Made by a program: the position numbers and the translations under genes. Shown here piece by piece: positions 1-10,261 of a DNA stretch of 64,000 bases (within the stretch, counting starts at the first letter, position 1; every line of letters starts with the position of its first letter). The stretch is taken from the NCBI GenBank assembly GCA_039707655.1, contig CM077672.1, forward strand, positions 200,732,537 to 200,796,536, in the 5' to 3' direction. Under the pieces are notes generated by a model, which saw nothing but the letters and a program-made list of their open reading frames with translations, was not told the DNA's origin and did no database searches. Origin of the DNA: Elymus sibiricus. Its lineage: Eukaryota > Streptophyta > Magnoliopsida > Poales > Poaceae.

Positions 1-78
1 CATATTTGTCGATTGTTTTAATACTTTGCCGAGTAACTGAATCTTCAGTCGACTGAATTTGAAGCTTGAACCTCGCAG

Positions 79-2657
79 GAATTTACGAACATGTACTCGC
101 CCATACCCAATGGAGAACATCTTGATGAAGAGGAAGGAAGCGTCGACGGCAGCGCAGACGGTGACTATGCTGACGACACCGAGAGCAGTGATGACGACCT
201 GGATGAGGATGAGGTGGAGGCCCCTGTCCCTTCGCGCACCGAGCGTCGAGCCAGGCAGCAGAACGACCCGGAGGTCACCCCGAGCAAAACAGTGGCGTCG
301 AGCACAAGGAACCCGAAACGTGACCGTGTCGCGGCATCGGGGTCGACTGAAAAGGCTGCGAAACAGCTCAAGCCAGACGTGCCAAAGCCTCGGAAGGCCC
401 TGCCTCGAATCAAGATAGCCGTGCCTGTTGCCTCCACGTGAGTGTTCGTTTTCCTTATTCTGCTGTTGAAGAACTTTATGTTGACGTTGACCGAGTGAAA
501 TATATTTGCCAGAGCCGCTACCTCCGTAACGTCGCCCCATCGGGATGATGGAGACCATATGGAAGTAGACACTCCTGATGCGGCCACCTCCCTGCGAGGT
601 ATGACAATCCCACACCTTACTCTGCTTGCTGAAGAATAATTGTCGAGTGTCGAATGCAGCTGACGAAGTCATCGAACTGGAAGATGATGAGGAGCCGCGG
701 CGGGGAGCAGAGGATGAAGCTGTGCTTCCGGAGGCTCCACGCGTGGACACTCGGGGACCACCGTCTGTCCAGACGCCCCGTGGGACGAGTGCTGCGACGC
801 CTCCAAGCCTTGTAATTCCGCTGTCGAGTGCTCCGCCGGCCACTTCTACTCTGGTGGCTTCGACGCAGATCGGACAATCCCAAGCACCTCCAGCTGCTCC
901 ATTGACTACACCAATTCACTCGACGGCTGCATACCCTTTGTACCACGTCCCGGAGGACCAAACCGGAGCTGCCAAGGAAGCCATGATCCAGGCTGGGCAG
1001 ATGATGCTACGAACCAAGGAGGCGTATGAAGCCAGCAAGTTAGCCTATGATGCCAGCTCAGCGCTTCAGGCCAACGTCCGAGTAAGTGGTATTGTAAGTT
1101 CATTTCCGATTGAATTCCTGTCCGTCTTGATTTTACACCCACTGGGGTGTTTTTCTTCGCCAGTAGACCAAATAGTTTCTGGTCCAGTGGGGGCACGCTG
1201 AGTGCACCCACTGGGTGTAGTCCCCGAGACCGCTGTCGAATGACAAAGGCTTCGGCGGTGGTCTGAGAGAGACGATGTTCGGTTGCTTGCTTCTTTCTTT
1301 TATACTCGGACAGGCCAGACCTGGTCGAGTATTTTCGTTTCCAGTGGGGGCACGCTGAGTGCACCCACTGGGTGTAGTCCCCGAGACTACTGTCGATCGT
1401 TGACGATGGGCAGTAGTCTTTAGAGCCATTCTGCAGGTTTCATGGACATCATTTCCATCAACCATGGTATGATGCTTGTATAGGGTTGTGAGGTGGGGTG
1501 GCGGGCCGTCTTTCAGTCGAGTGCAATTGACCTTTTCTACTCGGGAGTAGAGAAATGGTTATGTCGACTGAACCCCTATTTCTGCTGATTTCAGAAAGCC
1601 TGTGGGCTCGGGACCAAGTACGTCGAGCTGGAGAAGGAAAAGAACCGACTTCTGCTGGATCTGGAACTGACGAACAACAACCTGGACCGTGCACAGACCG
1701 AACTGAAGACTTTGGGAGGTAATCTTTGTTGATCAATTGTATTATCACTTTCAATTTCCATCTTTTGAACCGAGTGAATCCACTCGAACAGACGTACGTG
1801 ATGAAAACCGTCGTCTCCGAGTGCGCCTCAACAATGCCATTTCTTTAGATACCATGAAGAAAGCGCTCGAGGACAAGGACAAATCACTTGCTGATGCTCA
1901 GAAGGAAGCGAAGGAGAAGACTGCAGCTGCTGAGAAGAAACTTGCAGCAGCCAGTAAACTGGAAGAGGAGAACGCCAAGCTCAAGCAGGAACGATCCGAG
2001 TGGATCAAAAAACTCGAAGAGCAGACCAAGAGTAGGACCGCTCTGGAGAAACACTTGGGCGACTTTGCGAAGAAAATGTTCAGCATGCTCGAAGGTAACC
2101 CTCATTTGTCGAATGAATTTCTCCGGTTTTTCCAGAATGGTATTATGATCACCCTTTCACTTTCTCTTCATGTAGAATTCTGTCGAGACTTCGAAAAAGA
2201 AACTGAAGAAATTGAACCCAATCTGGACCCCACAAAGTCTCTCGTCGGAGACGCCGTGGCCATGGATATGTTTCGTCTCGAAGCTCGTCTTAAGAGCGTC
2301 CAAGGATTCATCACTCGGCTGAGAGCTGCATTTGAGAAGGTCGACAAGGAACTGTGGCCTGAAGATCCTCTCCAGACTGACCTCGAGTCAATGATGACTC
2401 GGCTCAATGAGATTCCCAATCGAGTGCAATCGTGGAAGAAATCTGCTGCCCGCTGTGGAGCTGACGTGGCACTTTCACTCGTCAGGGTTCATTGCAAGGA
2501 AGCTAGAGAGGACAAACTGAAGGATCTCCGAGTGACCAACACGAAGAAACTCAAATTTGAAGATTTCATGGAGACTTTCATCGATGCTGCCACTCGGATC
2601 GCCGACGGAATCGACCTGGATACCTTTGTTGAGCCTTCAAGTCCTGCTGGAGCTTAA
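79..2657 (+). CDS. Antisense extra gene (aORF) of Tat element, spliced, 5' part outside window
   Basis: Six exons can be joined in phase with GT-AG introns: 79-437, 513-598, 660-1081, 1595-1718, 1792-2094 and 2176-2657, ending in TAA. The first exon follows an acceptor-like CGCAG at 74-78 and is probably internal; its first ATG is at 91. From that ATG the product is 587 residues without a stop. The N-terminal third is acidic and low-complexity (runs of D/E), the middle is rich in P/S/T/A, and exons 4 and 5 encode a strong coiled coil rich in K/E/A/L, followed by a helical C-terminal region. By analogy with the related gene at 12626-15496, missing upstream exons probably encode a PF04195-type ('putative gypsy type transposon') domain. 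Function is unknown. It is transcribed against gag-pol, so it must have its own promoter, which lies left of the window. The exon model rests on phase and splice consensus only. Confidence 0.72.
1184..1387 (+). repeat. Two 47-bp hairpin-forming direct repeats in intron 3 of the antisense gene
   Basis: Copies at 1184-1230 and 1341-1387 look identical over 47 bp. Each begins CCAGTGGGGGCAC and continues after a 5-base loop (GCTGA) with GTGCACCCACTGG, a 13-bp stem with one mismatch. The spacer between them is unrelated unique sequence. Both lie inside the 513-bp intron between exons 3 and 4. Confidence 0.85.
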
Positions 2658-2886
2658 GTTGGTATTTTGCTTATGGTAAAAACTTTATTTGCCTCGGTAT
2701 ACCGAGTGTTGGTGTAACCGAGTAAACTTCGTTCAGGCTTTAAGCCTGAGAACTTCCCTTTTGCGCGAACAAGTTTCTGCTGCGCCGGAGATTTTAGTCT
2801 TACTCGCATTTCGCTTTCTGGCAATTGGCTTGGCCGAATTTATTTGATTCTCGAGTGAAACGGGTGTTCTGCACTCGAAAGAATTT

Positions 2887-4020
2887 GGGACTTAGACGAG
2901 ACTGGCTCGCAGCTAAGTCTCCGAGTGTATTGAATGTAATACACTCGGAAAAGTTTTGAACTTAGGCGAAACGGATTCGCAGCTAAGCCCCCGAGAGAGA
3001 GGATTGCTCTTCACTCGGAGTAATTTTTGAACTTAGACGAGGACTGGCTCGCAGCTAAGCTTACGAGTGTATTGAATGTAATACACTCGGAAAGGTTTTA
3101 AACTTAGGCGAAACGGATTCGCAGCTAAGCCACCGAGAGAGAGGATTGCTCTTTACTCGGAGAAATTTTTGAACTTAGACGAGGACTGGCTCGCAGCTAA
3201 GTCTCCGAGTGTATTGAATGTAATACACTCGGAAAAGTTTTGAACTTAGGCGAAACGGATTCGCAGCTAAGCCCCCGAGAGAGAGGATTGCTCTTTACTC
3301 GGAGTAATTTTTGAACTTAGACGAGGACTGGCTCGCAGCTAAGCTTCCGAGTGTATTGAATGTAATACACTCGGAAAGGTTTTAAACTTAGGCGAAACGG
3401 ATTCGCAGCTAAGCCCCCGAGAGAGAGGATTGCTCTTCACTCAGAGTAATTTTTGAACTTAGACGAGGACTGGCTCGCAGCTAAGCTTCCGAGTGTATTG
3501 AATGTAATACACTCGGAAAGGTTTTGAACTTAGGCGAAACGGATTCGCAGCTAAGCCCCCGAGAGAGAGGATTGCTCTTTACTCGGAGTAATTTTTGAAC
3601 TTAGACGAGGACTGGCTCGCAGCTAAGCTTCCGAGTGTATTGAATGTAATACACTCGGAAAGGTTTTAAACTTAGGCGAAACGGATTCGCAGCTAAGCCC
3701 CCGAGAGAGAGGATTGCTCTTCACTCGGAGTAATTTTTGAACTTAGACGAGACTGGCTCGCAGCTAAGTCTCCGAGTGTATTGAATGTAATACACTCGGA
3801 AAGGTTTTGAACTTAGGCGAAACGGATTCGCAGCTAAGCCCCCGAGAGAGAGGATTGCTCTTCACTCGGAGTAATTTTTGAACTTAGACGAGGACTGGCT
3901 CGCAGCTAAGCTTCCGAGTGTATTGAATGTAATACACTCGGAAAGGTTTTGAACTTAGGCGAAACGGATTCGCAGCTAAGCCCCCGAGAGAGAGGATTGC
4001 TCTTCATTCGGAATAATTTT
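2887..4020. repeat. 142-bp tandem array (8 units) built from two diverged 71-bp halves
   Basis: A marker string (GGATTGCTCTT) recurs near 3001, 3142, 3284, 3427, 3569, 3711, 3852 and 3994, a period of about 142 bp. Each unit has two 71-bp halves that both start GAACTTAG and share GCAGCTAAG, so the array is a dimeric higher-order repeat. One half contains a perfect 11-bp inverted repeat, CCGAGTGTATT and AATACACTCGG with a 6-base loop; the other half has an imperfect version. Differences between units are few, so the array expanded recently. It occupies the 3' untranslated interval between pol and the antisense gene, the place where Tat/Ogre elements are known to host tandem repeats. Confidence 0.95.
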
Positions 4021-4124
4021 GAATGTAAATCTGTGCGATCGGAATCGACAATAGACTGCGGGAGTCTTCATTCAATCCATAACATTGTCTGGGATACTCT
4101 TATTACATCAAAACAACTCTGTTA

Positions 4125-7100
4125 TCAAGAATAAAAACGTCGAAGTAGGTCCGCATTCCAGGCGCGTGGCTCGTCAATATTCTTCTTCAAGTTGAAAAGA
4201 TGGTACGCCCCGTTGTTAAGCACCTTGGTAATGACGAATGGGCCTTCCCAGGCTGGGGCCAATTTATGAGGTCGCTGCTGATCCACTCGGAGCACCAAAT
4301 CCCCTTCGTGGAATGAACGGCTCTTGACATGTCTTGCATGGAAGCGGCGAAGGTCTTGTTGATATGCAGTTGATCGGATCAGGGCCATCTCACGCTCCTC
4401 CTCCAGGAGATCCACTCCGTCCTGTCTTGCTTGTTCAGCCTCGTCTCCAGAGTAAAGATCCACTCGAGGAGAATTGTGAAGGATGTCACTTGGCAATACG
4501 GCTTCGGCTCCATATACAAGGAAGAAAGGAGTTCGTCCAGTCGACCGGTTGGGAGTTGTCCTCAAGCCCCACAGAACAGACGGTAACTCAGTGACCCAAG
4601 CTCCGGCAGCATGATCAAGATCTCGCATGAGTCGAGGCTTCAATCCTTGGAGGATAAGGCCATTTGCTCGCTCAGCTTGACCGTTTGACTGGGGGTGCGC
4701 AACAGATGCGTAATCCACCCGAGTGCCTTGAGAAGAGCAATAGTACCTGAACTCTTCCGAGTCAAAGTTAGAACCATTGTCTGTAATGATATTGTGAGGG
4801 ACCCCATACCGGAACGTTATCTCTTTTATGAATTTGATAGCAGTGCGGGCATTCAGCTTTCTGATGGGTTTAGCTTCGATCCACTTAGTGAACTTGTCGA
4901 CTGCAACCAGTAAATGAGTAAACCCACTCTGACCTGTTCTAAGGGGTCCAACCATATCCAAGCCCCACACAGCAAACGGCCAGACGAGTGGAATGGTCTT
5001 CAAGGCAGACGCAGGTTTGTGTGACAGATTCGAGTAAAACTGACATCCTTCGCAGTGATCGACAATATCTTTAGCCATCTCATTGGCGCGTGGCCAGAAG
5101 AAACCAGCTCGATAAGCTTTGGCAACAATCGTCCTAGAGGACGCATGATGGCCACAAGTTCCCGAGTGAATCTCCTCCAGAATCAGTCGACCTTCTTCAG
5201 GAGAAATGCACCGCTGAGCTACGCCAGTCACACTTTCTCTGTAGAGTTGTTCATTGATCACAGTGAAAGCCTTGGACCTGCGAACTATCTGCCGAGCCTC
5301 ATCTTCATCAACTGGGAGTTCTCTTCTGAGAATGTACGCAATATATGGTACAGTCCAGTCGGGCGTGATTACCAAAATCTCCATGACCAGATCAATGACA
5401 GCTGGGACATCAACTTCAGTCGGATCAGAAGCACTCTTTGCTTGCGGGGGCTCTTCAGTGAAAGGATCTTCTTGCACCGAAGGAGAATGAATGTGTTCGA
5501 GAAATACATTGCTGGGGACAGGTTTCCGAGTGGATCCAATCTTTGCCAACTCATCGGCTGCTTGATTCTTCACTCGGGGAACATGATGGAGTTCCAAACC
5601 TTCAAATTTCTTCTCAAGTTTTCTTACTGCATTGCAGTATCCAGTCATAGCGGGGTTCCTGACATCCCACTCTTTCATCACTTGATTAACCACCAAATCA
5701 GAATCGCCATATACCATCAGGCGACGGACGCCGAGTGAAATGGCCATACGCAATCCATACAAAAGTGCTTCATATTCAGCTTCATTGTTGGAGGAATCAA
5801 AGTGAATCTGTAAGACATAACTGAGCTTATCACCTTTTGGGGATACCAGAACGACGCCAGCACCAGACCCATTCAACATGTTTGAACCATCAAAGAACAT
5901 GGTCCAGTGTGCCGAGTGAAGTTGGATTGGCTGCTGTTGCTCAATCCACTCGGCGAGGAAATCAGCCAGCGCTTGAGATTTGATTGCTTTCTTCGCCTCA
6001 AACTTGATATCAAGATGAAGGAGCTCAATAGCCCATTTGGCCACTCGACCAGTCGCGTCTCGATTATTGAGAATTTCAGACAACGGAGCATCACTGACGA
6101 CTGAAATGGAGTGATCCTGAAAATAGTGTGCTACCTTCTTTGCAGTCAGATATATACCATATACGAGCTTCTGGTAATGTGGATATCTTTGCTTCGACGG
6201 AGTCAACACTTCAGAAATATAATAGACCGGGCGTTGAACTTTGTAAGCCTTGCCTTCCTCTTCCCGTTCGACAGTTAGTACTGTACTGACGACCTGATTA
6301 GTGGCCGCGATGTACAATAACAATGGCTCTTTGCTGTGCGGAGCAGCAAGCACCGGCTGGGTGGTAAGCAGGGCTTTGAGCTCGACAAACGCTGCTTCAG
6401 CTTCTGGAGTCCACTCAAATGTATCAGACTTTTTCATCAGTCGGTATAAAGGCAGTGCCTTCTCACCGAGACGAGAAATGAATCGACTCAATGCTGCCAA
6501 GCAACCTGTGAGCTTCTGGACATCATGCACACGCTCAGGGCTTTTCATTCGGACGATGGCGCCGATCTTTTCAGGGTTGACGTCGATTCCTTTCTCGGAA
6601 ACGAGGAAACCGAGTAATTTGCCACCAGGAACGCCGAAAGTGCATTTAGTCGGATTTAACTTAATATCATATCTCCTCAAATTGGCGAATGTTTCAGCCA
6701 AGTCAGACAACAGGTCGGAACCTTTGCGAGACTTGACCACGATATCATCCATATAAGCTTCGATGTTCCGAGGGATCTGATCGAGCAAACACTTCTGAAT
6801 CATGCGCATGAAAGTAGCGCCAGCATTCTTCAAACCAAAAGGCATGGTGATATAACAGAAACACCCGAAAGGGGTGATGAAGGCTGTCTTTATTTCATCT
6901 GGATCAAACAGACGGATCTGATGGTAGCCAGAATAAGCATCAAGAAAAGATAAACGCTCGCATCCCGCAGTTGAGTCGACAATCTGATCAATGCGGGGGA
7001 GCGGGAAATGATCTTTCGGGCAGACCCGATTGATATGTTTGAAATCAATACACATGCGAAGAGACTTGTCTTTCTTAGGGACCATGACAACGTTTGATAA

Positions 7101-7337
7101 CCACTCGGAGTGGTAAATCTCACGTATAAACTTGGCCGTCAAGAGACGAGCCACCTCTTCGCCGATTGCTTTTCGCTTCTCTGTTGCTGACCGACGCAAA
7201 TGTTCCTTCACAGGCTTGGTCTTCGGATCAACTCTCAAACGGTGCTCAGCCAGTTCCCTGGGTACACCAGGCATGTCAACGGGCTTCCATGCGAAGATGT
7301 CCCAGTTCTCACGGAGGAACTGGATGAGCTCGGCTTC
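4125..7337 (-). CDS. pol: Tat-lineage pol: reverse transcriptase, two RNase H domains, integrase
   Basis: Counting from the methionine at 7274 (1049 residues). RT holds MCIDF near residue 74, FLDAYSGY near 110 and the YMDD active site at 174-177. The first RNase H (about 315-440) is degenerate: the usual catalytic Asp is replaced in AATNQ. A second, plant/archaeal-type RNase H follows (about 455-580) with FFDGS, EAEYEAL, YGDSDL and DELA. Integrase has a zinc-binding HHCC (His703, His709/710, Cys741, Cys744) and the catalytic triad LDMVG (Asp773), TDNGS (Asp832) and QAERAN (Glu868). The frame is open from 7337 to 4125 and is directly in phase with gag-pro upstream, separated from it only by TAG at 7338-7340. 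It makes the enzymes for cDNA synthesis and integration. Apart from that TAG the enzymes look intact. Confidence 0.93.
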   Translation of the reverse strand, partial: EAELIQFLRENWDIFAWKPVDMPGVPRELAEHRLRVDPKTKPVKEHLRRSATEKRKAIGEEVARLLTAKFIREIYHSEWLSNVVMVPKKDKSLRMCIDFKHINRVCPKDHFPLPRIDQIVDSTAGCERLSFLDAYSGYHQIRLFDPDEIKTAFITPFGCFCYITMPFGLKNAGATFMRMIQKCLLDQIPRNIEAYMDDIVVKSRKGSDLLSDLAETFANLRRYDIKLNPTKCTFGVPGGKLLGFLVSEKGIDVNPEKIGAIVRMKSPERVHDVQKLTGCLAALSRFISRLGEKALPLYRLMKKSDTFEWTPEAEAAFVELKALLTTQPVLAAPHSKEPLLLYIAATNQVVSTVLTVEREEEGKAYKVQRPVYYISEVLTPSKQRYPHYQKLVYGIYLTAKKVAHYFQDHSISVVSDAPLSEILNNRDATGRVAKWAIELLHLDIKFEAKKAIKSQALADFLAEWIEQQQPIQLHSAHWTMFFDGSNMLNGSGAGVVLVSPKGDKLSYVLQIHFDSSNNEAEYEALLYGLRMAISLGVRRLMVYGDSDLVVNQVMKEWDVRNPAMTGYCNAVRKLEKKFEGLELHHVPRVKNQAADELAKIGSTRKPVPSNVFLEHIHSPSVQEDPFTEEPPQAKSASDPTEVDVPAVIDLVMEILVITPDWTVPYIAYILRRELPVDEDEARQIVRRSKAFTVINEQLYRESVTGVAQRCISPEEGRLILEEIHSGTCGHHASSRTIVAKAYRAGFFWPRANEMAKDIVDHCEGCQFYSNLSHKPASALKTIPLVWPFAVWGLDMVGPLRTGQSGFTHLLVAVDKFTKWIEAKPIRKLNARTAIKFIKEITFRYGVPHNIITDNGSNFDSEEFRYYCSSQGTRVDYASVAHPQSNGQAERANGLILQGLKPRLMRDLDHAAGAWVTELPSVLWGLRTTPNRSTGRTPFFLVYGAEAVLPSDILHNSPRVDLYSGDEAEQARQDGVDLLEEEREMALIRSTAYQQDLRRFHARHVKSRSFHEGDLVLRVDQQRPHKLAPAWEGPFVITKVLNNGAYHLFNLKKNIDEPRAWNADLLRRFYS

Positions 7338-9416
7338 CTATTTGCTGTCGAGTGTTGTTGAGATGTTGGTCGGGGCAGCAGTCGTATCTGTCGGGTGAAT
7401 GTGCACCTTCTTCACCTCCCCTGCCGACTGAAAAGCTGACTCAGAAGCGGGCTTCTTAGCACGCAACAGGTCGGCAGGATCAGCATTTTTCTTGTATTCC
7501 TCCAACTCAACCATAGCCATCTGCTGGTCGGCGATCTTGGAGCCCTGCTGGAGGCACTCCTCAGCCCTTTGTCGATTGCCAGTGACTGTGATCACGCCTT
7601 TTGGTCCAGGCATCTTCAGCTTGAGATACACGTAACATGGTCGGGCCATGAAACGGGCATAAGCTGGTCGACCAAGGATGGCGTGGTAGGCACTCTGGAA
7701 ATCTACCACTTCAAACGTCAGTTTTTCCTTGCGAAAGTGCTTGTCATCACCAAACACCACATCCAATGCTATCTGGCCGAGCGAACGGGCCTTCTTCCCA
7801 GGGATTACTCCATGAAACTGCATGTTGCTTTCACTGAGCCGGGACATCGGAATGCCCATTGCCTTAAGGGTATCAGCATACAGGATGTTCAGACCGCTCC
7901 CGCCATCCATCAAAACTTTGCGGAGTCGAGTGCCCCCTACAACTGGGTCTACCACCAGCGCTTGCCGCCCGGGGGTAGCAATGTGCGCAGGGTGATCTGA
8001 CTGACTGAAAGTGACAGCAGTTTGAGACCACTTGAGATATGTGGGGGTAGAAGGAACCGCCATGTTAACCTCCCTGTTGATAACTTTCAGTCGACTCTTA
8101 CTCTCAACATCAGCAAAAATCAACAAGGTGGCATTGACTTCAGGGAACTCTTCTTTTTCTTCTTCATCTTCTTTCTCAGGGTCTTTCTCACTCGACTGGT
8201 TCTCTTTGAATGACTGGATCAACAAACGGCACTGTCGAGTGGTATGCTTCGGCAATATCAGATTGCCCTCTTCATCTTTCCTCGTGTGGATTGCACACGG
8301 TAAATCCAAAACATCGGTACCCGACTGATTCTTTGACTTCTTTGGGGTGAACTTAGCCTTGGACTTTCCCTTATTCTTGCCTTGTGCCGCCAGGGCGGCC
8401 GCTTCTGCTTGAGCAGGGGGATCAGCTTTGCGCTTTTGTTTCTGACTGGAATTCCCACCTGCATCATTGTCGACTATTTTGGCTTTACCGCTTCGGAGGC
8501 GGTCTTCTTCTTCTCCATTGGCGTACCGAGTGGCAATCTCCATCATCTTGCTCATAGAAATGTCACCGGTGCGACCAAACTTCAGATAGAGCTCTCTGTA
8601 TCTAACCCCAGCCTTGAAGGCACAAACAGCTTGATGCTCGGAAACATTCTCCACCGTGTGATGCAAGGTGGACCAACGCTGAATGTAATCTCGCAAGGTT
8701 TCATTGGGCTTCTGGACACAGTGCTGCAAATCAATCAAACCAGCTGGACGTTTACAAGTGCCTTCAAAAGTTCTGATAAACACTCGGGCCAAATCTTCCC
8801 AGCAATAGATGCTAGAGGGAGCCAAACGATTTAACCAAGCTCTGGCCGAACCATCCAACATCAAGGACAGATGCTTCATGGCTATGTTGTCGTTACCTCC
8901 ACCAATCTGTACAGCCACTCGGTAATCATCCAACCAGGTTTCAGGCTTTGACTCGCCAGAAAACTTGCCAATCCCGGCCGCCAACCTGAAGTTGGGGGGA
9001 ATCTCTGCAGAGCGAATGGCTCTGCTAAAACACTCGGGCCCAGAAACAACAGCACTGCTTCCACTCGGATAATCTCTGTTATGACCATCTCTGTGGGCTC
9101 TGCCTCTGTCGACCCTCCTTTGAGCAAGGACATCCCTTGCGTCAAATCCGGGATTCCGCTCATCACCAAACGGGCGCCTATCATCATTGTGCCGGGACAC
9201 ATAAGAACCATTCCGCGGAGGAGAAAACATTCGACGGCGGTCATCACGGTGATAACGGGGAGCAGACTGATCTCGCCCCTGATCTCTGTACCGGTCTTCA
9301 CGGTATTCTCCGCCTCTGCGACGCGAAGGTGACCCAGGACTGTGAGCCGACTGAACTGTTTCTGCCCTGGTAGAATTGCCATGTAACCTGTTCTGCGACT
9401 GAGAAACAGCTGCATT
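7338..9416 (-). CDS. gag-pro: Tat-lineage gag (main domain) and aspartic protease
   Basis: The retrotransposon gag domain is recognisable in the first half (FSGESKPETW, ARAWLNRL, FEGTCKRP, ETLRDYIQRW). It is followed by a basic linker rich in K and Q and by an aspartic protease whose active site reads LMDGGSGLNILY. The frame is open from the codon after TAG 9417-9419 to TAG 7338-7340, and is in phase with the N-terminal gag segment upstream and pol downstream, so the ancestral product was one gag-pro-pol polyprotein. The TAG after LDSK probably replaced CAG, a single C-to-T change. Gag would package element RNA; the protease would cleave the polyprotein. Confidence 0.9.
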   Translation of the reverse strand, partial: NAAVSQSQNRLHGNSTRAETVQSAHSPGSPSRRRGGEYREDRYRDQGRDQSAPRYHRDDRRRMFSPPRNGSYVSRHNDDRRPFGDERNPGFDARDVLAQRRVDRGRAHRDGHNRDYPSGSSAVVSGPECFSRAIRSAEIPPNFRLAAGIGKFSGESKPETWLDDYRVAVQIGGGNDNIAMKHLSLMLDGSARAWLNRLAPSSIYCWEDLARVFIRTFEGTCKRPAGLIDLQHCVQKPNETLRDYIQRWSTLHHTVENVSEHQAVCAFKAGVRYRELYLKFGRTGDISMSKMMEIATRYANGEEEDRLRSGKAKIVDNDAGGNSSQKQKRKADPPAQAEAAALAAQGKNKGKSKAKFTPKKSKNQSGTDVLDLPCAIHTRKDEEGNLILPKHTTRQCRLLIQSFKENQSSEKDPEKEDEEEKEEFPEVNATLLIFADVESKSRLKVINREVNMAVPSTPTYLKWSQTAVTFSQSDHPAHIATPGRQALVVDPVVGGTRLRKVLMDGGSGLNILYADTLKAMGIPMSRLSESNMQFHGVIPGKKARSLGQIALDVVFGDDKHFRKEKLTFEVVDFQSAYHAILGRPAYARFMARPCYVYLKLKMPGPKGVITVTGNRQRAEECLQQGSKIADQQMAMVELEEYKKNADPADLLRAKKPASESAFQSAGEVKKVHIHPTDTTAAPTNISTTLDSK

Positions 9417-10214
9417 CTAGTGCTGCGCCACCTCAAGCAATGCCTTGATCTGCTGCAGACCTCTACCAGCCTCTGATCGTGACGGTTGAATAGACTCTGC
9501 AATTCTAGCAGCTGCTGCAACATTTAAAACTGGAGTATGAAATACCTCGACGTTATTTCGAGATCTACTCGGAAACAACTGTCGCTGCTGTCGATTGGGA
9601 CGTGGTGGACGCTGCCCAGCACGCTCGTCGAGTGCCTCCTGCATCTCTATGAGCCGAAGGCGTGTAGCCTCCATGGCCTGGGCCTCAGCGGTCGTACCGA
9701 CGATGGGAGTACGGAGAACATCCTCATCCCGGCGCTGCTGATCATTCGACATTCCACCAATCTCACGCCTGGAGTGGTCGAAGCCGGGCGGCGGACTCTG
9801 ATGAGGGCCAGCCATGAAAACTTCCGCCGCAGGGTCGCAGCTCTCGCACTCGGAAGGGATGTCGGACCGATCCGACGCCGAGTCAAACACGCCGTGAAGT
9901 GACTCGGCGGGCTCGATGGCCGCAATCTGCGGGGACGAAACCTGGCGTGCCGCCGCGTGCCGCACCCAACGCTGTAGCCGCGAGCGACCGGATCGCTTGC
10001 GACGATGAACAGCAGGGAGGGCCGATACACACGGAGTCGACGACTGAAGGAGAAGAACGCCGCAGGAGCTTGCACAGAAGTGCGTCGCCCCGCGAATCGG
10101 GAGCGCTTCCACATCCAAAGGCGCTTCCTGGAGCCATGCCGAATCGTCGGCGATGAAGGTGAGCGCTCCGAGACGGATCTCGCGGCCCAGGAACAAATCA
10201 CCACCGGAAGACAT
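9417..10214 (-). CDS. gag: Tat-lineage gag N-terminal segment
   Basis: The first ATG after the LTR and primer binding site is at 10214 (MSSGGDLF). The frame runs to a TAG at 9417-9419 and continues in phase into the main gag domain. The segment is rich in R, E, S and P with a Q/R-rich stretch near its end, as expected for a gag N-terminus. Open frame also extends upstream to about 10295, but that stretch is LTR end plus primer binding site read in frame, so I start at 10214. The stop context (GCG CAG CAC TAG AAT) again suggests an original CAG. Confidence 0.8.
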   Translation of the reverse strand: MSSGGDLFLGREIRLGALTFIADDSAWLQEAPLDVEALPIRGATHFCASSCGVLLLQSSTPCVSALPAVHRRKRSGRSRLQRWVRHAAARQVSSPQIAAIEPAESLHGVFDSASDRSDIPSECESCDPAAEVFMAGPHQSPPPGFDHSRREIGGMSNDQQRRDEDVLRTPIVGTTAEAQAMEATRLRLIEMQEALDERAGQRPPRPNRQQRQLFPSRSRNNVEVFHTPVLNVAAAARIAESIQPSRSEAGRGLQQIKALLEVAQH

Positions 10215-10261
10215 GACGAAGGAGAAAAAATGCAAACTCGCCGGAAGTCGCTTAGACGCCT

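Noticed and set aside
165..587. Minus-strand frame of 140 codons opposite the antisense gene
   Set aside because: It is serine-rich complement of D/E- and A-rich exon sequence, crosses a proposed intron, and has no recognisable domain.
2887..4020. Regular repeats with constant spacing, CRISPR-like at first sight
   Set aside because: Units are 142-bp head-to-tail copies without unique spacers, in a eukaryotic retrotransposon.
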